Source: Bagarius yarrelli
Lineage: Eukaryota > Chordata > Actinopteri > Siluriformes > Sisoridae
Reading direction: 5' to 3'
Length of the DNA: 64,000 nucleotides
Assembly (NCBI GenBank): GCA_005784505.1
Contig: VCAZ01000236.1
Location: 208,501 to 272,500, forward strand
Part shown: positions 41,881 to 51,548 of the stretch, one piece after another
Layout: the number at the start of each line of letters is the position of its first letter
Position numbering within the stretch: position 1 is the stretch's first letter
Notes under the pieces: model-generated
Told to the model about the DNA's origin: nothing
The model's input: the letters and a program-made list of their open reading frames with translations, nothing else
Database searches by the model: none
Position numbers and translations under genes: made by a program

Positions 41881-42530
41881 GAGGATGGGAGGGGGAGCGT
41901 GAGAGGAAAAAAAAGAAAGAGACTAGAAAAAAAGGGGGAGGAGGAAAAGGGAAGAGAGCGGTAGAAGTGTAGATGGAGAAAAGAGCGGGGAAGAGATAAT
42001 AAGAGAAGGAAAGAGAGAGGGAGAAAAAAGAGCGAGAGAAAGAAGCAAAATCAGGGAAAGGAGAGAGAAAGTGAGAAAGGGAGAGAAGGAAGGAAAAGAG
42101 AAAGAGGGAGAATAGAAGAAAAAAGTGGAAGGGAGGGGGAGAAGGAGGGTTGGGCGAATGAAGGTCATTAGTTCAGTCGGCTGGGCACAGCGCATTCCTG
42201 AAGCGTGAGAGGGGGAGTGATGGAGAGAGAAGGAATGTAAGAGAGTAAGAGAGAGAGAGAGACAGGGGCAAAAGAAAGAAGGGGGAAACGGGGTAGACCT
42301 GAATGGAGGCACCAGAGAGGCAAGAGAGAACAAGAAAGAGGGGTGGGGGGGGTCTGTTTAAGAGAGAGAGAGAAAAAAAGTTTAAAAGTGTGTGTGTGTG
42401 TGCGTGTGTGTGTGTGTTGGGGGAGGTTAAGACTCATCTAAAAATGTGGGATCAGTTAAGTTTGCAGGCGAAACCCAAAGAGAATGTTTGATTCGTGTTC
42501 GGAGGAAAGCAGTCAGCAGATCCTCATTAG

Positions 42531-42574
<44 letters not shown>

Positions 42575-44706
42575 GACTGAAGTGTGTGTAAAAAAAAATA
42601 ACAATAAATAAAAAATAAGAACACAAGACACACACATGCACTGTGCAGGAATGTTGTCATTCAACTGTTTTCCCCTCCTGGTGTGTGATGCACATCATAG
42701 TTCTGTAGTGTGTGATGGGAAACCTGTGTGTGTGTGTGTGTGTGTGTGAGTGAGAGAGCAGTGAGCAGTGTGTGTGTATTAGAGAGGGAGAGAGAGAAAG
42801 ACAGAGTAGTGTGTTTATGTATGTGTGAGCGCACTGTGTGGTGTGTGTGTGTGCGCGTGCAGTGTGAGAGATGTGACAGGTCTCGGGTTAATACACTGCC
42901 GGATTGCTGCGGCTGATGGCACACGCTCTCGTATTACTGCAGTCATGCCTCATGCTCGCTTCACACACACCTGCAGACACTGAGGTGGGCGATGCTGCCC
43001 TCTGCTGGACCACAGCGGAACAACTCATCTGTTAACGACAGCAATTTAACTGTCAGCCTTCTGTATAACCATAAGATATGGAGAGATGGATAAATATATA
43101 AATGTGTATATTGCGTGTGTGTGTGTGTATATATGTGTGTAAACACACACTATTTAAATGCACACCCTGCCTGTGCTTTGTGATCAGTGACCATAGCCGT
43201 GTGTCCTTTTGTCCTGCAGTGTTGAGCATCCGTGGTGTGCAGGAGGAGGACCCCCCTGACCCCCAGATCATGCGCCTGGATAACATGCTGCTTGCCGAGG
43301 GAGTTTCCGGACCAGAGAAAGGCGGCGGTTCGGCTGCGGCGGCAGCAGCGGCGGCGGCCGGAGGATCACCGAACGACGGCAGCGTGGAGCACTCGGATTA
43401 CAGAGCCAAACTCGCCCAGATTCGCCAGATCTACCACTCCGAGCTGGAGAAATACGAACAGGTTTCTTTTATTTATCTTTTATTACTTTACTCAAATTGT
43501 GGTGGCTCATGGTTACGGTGTTGGACTACCAACCTGAAGATTGTGGGTTTCGATTCCCAACTCCACCAAGCCACCACTGTTGGAGGACGTCTGCCAAATG
43601 CAACGCTGTTCTGTTATTAATTTGAAGGGGACGAAATAAAAACGGGCGGCTTGTCCTGTAAACCTTTCCATCCTGTAGAGAGACACGGACACTGAAGACT
43701 TGTGTCCCTGATTAGGAATTTGTTCATCCACAGTGTCTGATTTGCTGATTAATTCTTTAAAAATTGGACTAAATTACATTAATTACAGATTCTACAGGTC
43801 TTTTGTCTTTTGGTACTATGGTAACTTTTCCTGTAAAACTTAGTATAGACATGGAGCTCAGCGTTTAAGGCGTTGGATGAAACTTCCTCCGTCTGCTTTT
43901 AACTCATCACCTGAGCAAAGGTTGTGGGTTTAATTCCTGGCCTAACCAAGCTGCAACTGCCAGGCCCCTAAACAAGGCCCCTAACTTCTTAGTTGGATAA
44001 AAAATTAGAATGTAATGTCCGGGGTTCGATTCCCAGACGGGGAGACGTGAGCAATTTTAAGGGGGCAGTGGTGGCTCAGGTAGTTAAGGTGCTGAATTGT
44101 TGATCTGAAGACCAGGAAGATCTGGGTTCAAGCCCCAACGCCAGCCAGTCAGCCACTGTTGGGTCCCTGAGCAAGACCATTAACCCTTCCTGCTCCAGGG
44201 GGCGCTGTATCATAACTGATCCTGTGCTCTGAACCCAAAACTTACTAAGATGGAATATGTGAAAAAAAGTATATATACAACTTTTAAAAGAAAAACTTCT
44301 GACCAATCAGATTTGAGAACTCAGCAGTGCCGCATTGTAAAAATGTTGTGTGTTGATGTTATTTATGACTGTTGTGTGTCGTCGTTTATCACAGCCCGCT
44401 GTTTTGTTTCTAATTCGAATCTCAGGGCTGTGATGCAGCTGTGTGTGTGTGTGGTTAGTTATATGCAGATGTGCTTTCTGTAACCACCCATATTAATTGT
44501 GTGTGTGTGTGTTTTAGGCCTGCAGTGAATTCACCAATCACGTGATGAACCTGCTGCGAGAGCAGTCACGCACGCGGCCCATCTCACCCAAAGAGATCGA
44601 GCGCATGGTGGCCATCATCCACCGCAAGTTCAGCTCCATCCAGATGCAGCTCAAGCAGAGCACCTGCGAAGCAGTCATGATCCTCCGCTCGCGCTTCCTT
44701 GACGCC

Positions 44707-44775
<69 letters not shown>

Positions 44776-46996
44776 CGAGAGAACAGTAGACACATTTGTC
44801 ACAAATGTCACAGTTTTGCTTTGATCCTGAGATCAGACACGAGACGTCGCTCTTGAGTAACACTGATCTGATCTGGTCCGATCCGAGTCAACGCTCAGTT
44901 AGTGTTGGTCATGTGGTGGTCAATAAAGTCAGAGAGTGAACTCGGACCACCAACCCCAGACCTGCCCTGAGGTTTTTTCTCTAAACCTTTAGCAATGTTT
45001 CTGTTTCTGATTTAAAGCCAATGATAAAATATTTCTGGCTCAAGCTGCTGTGGAGTCTCTGGACAAGTCTCTTGTCTTATACCCTGGAGGACCATCTGCT
45101 TTTCCACCTGGGACGATGCTCTCGTTTGGCCTGGAGGCGGAGCAGAACCCGCTTCGTCATTAACACGTGACCAAAATCACTCAATATCTCTGTTTTAATC
45201 CGTGTTGGTTATTTATGTTTAAGTTGTTGACCGCTCGGTCGGTGAAACAATAAAACTTTGCGGTTGCCATTCCCCCACTTTTTCCTCATATACTCGCTAG
45301 TCTGACTTGGATCTTTTTCGTCAGTTGATTTATTAGAGACTTTAGATATTTAATGATTGCATAACTAAATCGAGGCACTTTAGTCTTTAGCTCCGCCCCC
45401 TTGTTTTTCTATTTTCTCATGAAGTTATTCAGGTCAGAGTTGCTTAAGAAGCTCCAGTGTAAGTAAAAACACTCTTCACTTCCTGTCTTCTCTGAATCAG
45501 CCGGTCTGTACCTGATGGTGAGGAGTGTGTTAGTGTCTTCTGTGACCACTAAAAAACACACACACACACAAAAAAAAAGTCCATAGCGCACCATTCCTAA
45601 AAAAAAAATAAAAGCACACCTTTTTACAAAACACCTACAAAGTCGATTAAAGACATTTTAGTGTCGACTTTATTTTTTAGGTTAAATTAGGTTTTCTGAA
45701 CAAACACCAACACTGTAAATTATTTAATAAACACCACAAAATTGAATGCCGGAGAAGATAAACAATAAAAATCTTTGGGAAATCTGGTAGAATCCAACCA
45801 ATCAGAGTGACGTTTAAAAAATCATCCTAAAATATCTCCAGTTATTTTATTCAATTATTTACTTAATAATTTATTTTATTTTTGGAAAAACAAAAAAAAA
45901 AAAAACTTGTATGGGATGACACTGTTGTTTATTTGTTTTTCCTTTTTCTTCTTCCTGTTTCCAGACGCAAGAGGCGTAACTTTAATAAGCAGGCGACGGA
46001 GGTGCTGAACGAGTATTTTTACTCGCACCTCTCCAACCCGTATCCCAGCGAGGAAGCCAAGGAGGAGCTGGCCAAGAAGTGCGGCATCACCGTGTCTCAG
46101 GTCAGAAACACCAGAGCAGGACAGCAGCGAAAGTGTCTCACACTCGGTGTCCTTCTCCTCAGGGACATCAGCGCTCCACACACACACACACACACACACC
46201 CAGTAACGTTCACAGTACAGACCGGCTGATTCAGAGAAGACAGGAAGTGAAGAGTGTTCACTTACACTGGGACTCCTTAAGCAACTCTGACCCGAATAAC
46301 TTCATGAGAAAATAGAAAACAAGGGGGCGGAGCTAAAGACTAAAGTGCCTCGATTTAGTTATGCGATCATTAAATATCTAAAGTCTCTAATAAATCAACT
46401 TCTCTACAAACTTTTTTTTCTTTTTTTAAAGATTTAATTAAATCACAATTTAACCCTATTTTAATTTACATTATTTTTTTATTTAATTTACAGGTAATAA
46501 TTCGACGGATTAATTAAATCATCTCGTAATTTTCCCTTTTTTCTGTCATTTTATATTTTTTTTGGAGTTTTTTTTCCTTTGTTTTTTTTTTTTCCTTCCT
46601 AATTAATAATAAAATAATAATAATTTTAAAAAGCTTTTTAGCTTTTTTAATTCTTGTTTTTATCCTTTTCAGTTAAATTAAATAATAATTAAGTAAATTA
46701 ATGAACCTTTTTGCTGTTTTTATCATCCAAAAAGACTAAATCACCCTTTTAACTCTCTTTTTAATGTTTTTCTGTTATTCTGGTTAGTTTTTTTTTTTCT
46801 TGTTTTCTTTTTTTTTTAATTAATAATATAATTAATCTCTTTAAAAAAAAAAAGGTTTTTACGTTCTGTACATTCTTTTTTTTATCTTTTGTAGTTAATC
46901 GATAATGCAGTAAATAAATTAATGTTTTTTTTAATGTATTTCTGTTGTTTTTGTTTTTTTTTTTAAATCTTTTCCTAGCTCATATTTTGGTGTGTG

Positions 46997-47049
<53 letters not shown>

Positions 47050-47221
47050 GTGTTTCAGGTCTCTAACTGGTTCGGCAACAAGAGAATTCGGTACAAGAAA
47101 AATATCGGCAAGTTCCAGGAGGAAGCGAACCTGTACGCAGTGAAGACGGCCGTGGACGCGGCTAATGTTTCTGCACAGGCCAGCCAGGCCAACTCCCCCG
47201 CAACACCCAACTCAGGTGGGC

Positions 47222-47259
<38 letters not shown>

Positions 47260-47429
47260 TGGGAGGTAACAAAGTACAAATGTTTTGTTATTGTACTTGT
47301 TACTAAGTGGATTTTTCTGGATTCAGTCTTTCACTGTTTATTCTAGGAGGTTTCATTTTTTTATTTATTCTGTTTTTTTTACACAAATATCACTATCACT
47401 TCTTTCCAATTATTGTACTTTTATTACCG

Positions 47430-47479
<50 letters not shown>

Positions 47480-48495
47480 CTTATATTTCTGCTGTTTCTC
47501 TCTTTCGAAATTTTACTACATCACTATACACTTACACCAACCCCCCCTTTATTAACTTACCCTACCCCCCTTATTAACTTACCCTACCCCCCCTTACCTT
47601 ACCCTAACTTACCCTACCCCCTTATTAACTTACAGTAACCCCCTTAATAACTTACCCTACCCCCCTTAATAACTTACCCTACCCCCCTTAATAACTTACC
47701 CTAACCCCCCTTAATAACTTACCCTACCCCCCCCCCAACCTAACTTACCCTACCCCCCCAATAACTTACCCCACCCAATAACTTCCTACCCCCGTTATTA
47801 ACTTACACTAAACCCCCCCTTAATAACTTACAGTAACCCCCTTATAACCTTGCAGTAACCCCCCCTTAATAACTTACCCTACCCCCCTTATTAACTTACA
47901 GTAACCCCCTTAATAACTTACCCTACCCTCCCTTATTAACTTACAGTAACCCCCTTATTAACTTACAGTAACCCCCTTAACTTACAGTAACCCAGTACCC
48001 CCTCTTATTAACTTACCCTACCCCCCCCCCCTTAATAACTTACAGTAACCCCCTTAATAACTTACCCTAACCCCCCCCCCCCTTATTAACTTACAGTAAC
48101 CCCCCCTATAACCTTACATTAATATTTGTCTTTCCTTCCTCCCCCTCAGCTCTCCTTCCTTCTCCTCCTCTTTAGCTCTTCTTCCCCCTCCTCAGCTCTC
48201 CTTCCTTCTCCTCTTCCTCAGTGATTAGGTCCGTGTGTGGAATGTCTCTGTTCTCCATCATGTTCATCCTTTTTCTTTCTTTCCTGTATCTACTCTCTAT
48301 TCTTTCTCTATGCTGTGGAACAGGGGGTGCAGGTGAAAGTGTAAATGATTCGGGTTTTAGATTCTTCCTGTTTGGACTGGTCTCAGTTTTGTCCTTTGGA
48401 AAGTCTCCTGGTGTTTAGTTGTGTTGAAGGAGTCTGTGGAATCACTGTATGCTCACATGACTGTGGTGATGTCTCGTTGTTCTCTGTCCATTCAG

Positions 48496-48529
<34 letters not shown>

Positions 48530-48781
48530 CACTTACTAAGAAAAAGACATGCATTAACTGATCTCTTGAACAAACACTGAGAAAAAGACATGAATAAACA
48601 CACATGGATAAACACATTATACACACACACACACACGCACACACACGCAACCTCAGTCAAACCAGATAATAACTTTCTCACATCCACCAAACACACACAC
48701 ACACATAACTTTCTGCTTTTTGACCTTGTGGTTTAACTAAAGTTATTTCATTCACAATGTGTTAGCGTGTCATTGTCGTGG

Positions 48782-48861
<80 letters not shown>

Positions 48862-51504
48862 CTGATGTTTGCTGAGAAACTATTCCTGTGTTTAAGGACA
48901 ATGTTGGGAAAAATAAACAGCAGCTTATTGCTGCCCGGGGGATTATACTGACCCTGAAACACACACACATACACACACATACACACACACAGCACTTGAC
49001 TTGAAGCACAGACAAGTAAATCAATAAAACACTCAAATCAGAATTCTGACCTCTGGTTTCAGGGAATAGCCGTCTTTCCTTCTTTTCCCGTCCTTTCATT
49101 TCTTCTCTTTCCGTCTTTCCTCCTTTTCTTTCTTTCTGTCTTTTTCTGTTTTTTTTTCTGTTATTATATATATATTTTTTTCTTTTCTTTTCTTCATTTT
49201 CTTCTATACTTTTGAATTTTTCTCCTTTTTTTTTCCTGTTGTTCCTGCAGTGTGGGTGAGTGAGTGAGTGTAAGTGAGTGAGTGGGTGAGTGGGTGGGAG
49301 TGGGAGTGGGAGTGGGAGTGTGAGTGTGTGTAAGTGTGTTGTTTTTTTTTCTTTAGAAAGTTTCAGGATGAGGATGGACTCGTCGGCGTCTCCTCTGGTT
49401 ACAGTGCAGAATGAGAAGAGTTTCAGATATTTCTCCCTAATTCAGTGTTAAAAACCTCCTAAACCCAATATACAACCCACCTCACCATAAACACCCACCT
49501 ACCCCCCACCATACCACCACCTTACCATACCAAAACACCACCATACACCACCCTTACATAAACACCACCCTACCAAATACCCTACCCAAATACAACCACC
49601 TTACCATAAACACCACCCTACCACCCCACCATACCAAAACCCACCTACACCACCACCCACCCTACCAAATACACCACCCTACCATAAACACCACCCTACC
49701 AAATACACCACCCTACCAAATACCACCCTACCCCACCTAACCATAATCCCAAACACACCACCCTACACACCACCTACCAAATACACCACCTTACCATAAA
49801 CACCACCCTACCAAATACACAACACCACCTTACCATAAACACCACCCTACCAACCAAATACACCACCTTACCATAAACACCACCACCCTACCAAATACAC
49901 CACCTTACCATAAACAACCACCCTACCCTACCAAATACACCACCACCTACCATAAACCCCACCCACCACCTACATAACCCACCCTACCAAATACCACACC
50001 ACTACCAAATACCCACCTACCAAAACCACCCTACCAATACACCACCCTACCATAAACACCACCCTACCACCCTAATACACCCCCTTACACCACCCTACCA
50101 CCAATACACCCACCTACCAAATACCATAAACACCACCCTACCAAAACACCACCTACACCACCACCACCCTACCAATACACCACCTTACCAAACACCACCC
50201 TAACCAAATACCTACCATAAACACACCTACCACCTACCAACTACCACCACACCGACCAAATACAACCACCTTACCAGTAACACCACCTTACCATAAACAC
50301 CACCCTACCAAATACACCACCCATACCATACACCACCTTACCATAAACACCACCTTACCATAAACACCACCCTGCCAAATACACCACCTTACCATAAACA
50401 CCACCTTACATAAACACCCCCACCTACCAAATACACCACCTTACCCATAAACACACCACCCTAAACAAATTACCACCCCTTACCATAAACCACCCTAAAC
50501 ACCACCTACCAACCATAAACACCAACCCTACACACACCTCACCATAAACACCACCTCACCATAAACACCACCTCACCATAAACACCACCCTACCAAATAC
50601 ACACCTTACCATAAAAACACCACCCTGCCAAAAACACTGTGCCAAATACACCACCCTGCCGTAAACACCACTGTACCAAATACACCGCTGTACTTTACCA
50701 GCTCAGTTTTACTGTTACTCCTCTCTAAGTGCATTAACACACAGACACACACACACATAGCCTAAAACCATGTTTTCACATTTTTTTTTCCCCTCACTTT
50801 GTTAGAAGAACTTGTCTAGGTTGATGTCGACTCCCTTTAACTCCATCACAACATTCCAAAACAAAAAACCCCACAGCAACAAGTCCAGACAAGAGAGACA
50901 CACAGAGAGACCGAGAGGGACACGCGCACACTGACAGAGAGACCGAGAGGGACACGCGCCACACTGACAGAGAGACCGAGAGGGACACGCGCACACTGAC
51001 AGAGAGACCGAGACAGGGAGAGGGGACACGCGCACACTGACAGAGAGACCGAGACAGGGAGAGGGACACGCGCACACTGACAGAGAGACCGAGACAGGGA
51101 GAGGGAGAGGGACACGCGCACACTGACAGAGAGACCGAGACAGGGAGAGGAGGACACAAGAGACACACGCACGCAGGGAGAGACAGAGAGAGAGACACAT
51201 GCGCACACGGAGACAGAGAGAGGGAGACACGCGCACACGGAGACAGAGAGGGAGACACACGTGCACACGGAGACAGAGAGAGAGACACAGACAGAGAGAG
51301 AGACACGGGGAGGGAGACAGACAGAGACAGAGGGAAGGACACACACGGAGAGACAGAGACATCACTCCTCCACCCCGGACATCCCTGCAGCGTCCAATCA
51401 CACATGGAGAGAGACAGGAAGACAAAGAGACACACACACACACTAAAGTGAACTACCGTGCAAAGGGAGAGCTAATATTATGGGGTGGGGGTTTAGAGGT
51501 GTGT

Positions 51505-51548
<44 letters not shown>

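Larger units (their letters stand above)
30001..43219 (+). other. pbx4: pbx4 intron 2, second part
   Basis: Holds a T run of ~40 at 30158-30194, SINEs at 31.2, 32.2, 35.0, 35.2, 36.9 and 38.6 kb, a C-rich imperfect repeat at 33720-33860, a (TG)n at 34121-34170, (AAAT)n at 38094-38123, a GA/CT landscape at 40.1-42.4 kb, and TAAT-rich unique islands at 30485-30650, 34490-34640, 35690-35830 and 40190-40325 that could be enhancers. The exon 3 acceptor follows a (TG)/(CA) patch at 43115-43150. No further exon is supported. Confidence 0.6.
43462..44517 (+). other. pbx4: pbx4 intron 3 (three SINEs)
   Basis: This 1056-nt intron is filled in large part by three SINE copies in + orientation (43500-43610, 43850-44040 and 44060-44285). 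It ends in GTGTGTGTGTGTTTTAG at the exon 4 acceptor. Confidence 0.85.
44709..45964 (+). other. pbx4: pbx4 intron 4
   Basis: It begins as a (GT)n microsatellite (44709-44774). It contains the left arm of a ~190-bp inverted repeat (45323-45511), a short (CA)n at 45556-45569 and AT-rich DNA before the exon 5 acceptor (TTTCCAG). Confidence 0.85.
46101..47058 (+). other. pbx4: pbx4 intron 5
   Basis: Contains (CA)n at 46178-46199, the right inverted-repeat arm (46215-46400), a strongly AT-rich block with many T runs (46410-46975) and a (GT)n run at 46989-47048 that ends 10 nt before the exon 6 acceptor. Confidence 0.85.

Noticed and set aside
43102..43219. Extension of the exon 3 frame upstream of the acceptor
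   Set aside because: The frame continues into (GT)n/AT-rich intron, but TCCTGCAG and the PBX alignment place the exon start at 43220.
47530..50690. Regularly spaced repeats that could suggest a CRISPR-like array
   Set aside because: Units are contiguous minisatellites without unique spacers, in a vertebrate intron.
50794..51443. Three overlapping minus-strand frames of 166-215 codons rich in Cys, Val and Ser
   Set aside because: All three phases are open because the GACAGAGAG minisatellite lacks stops; the periodicity equals the repeat unit.
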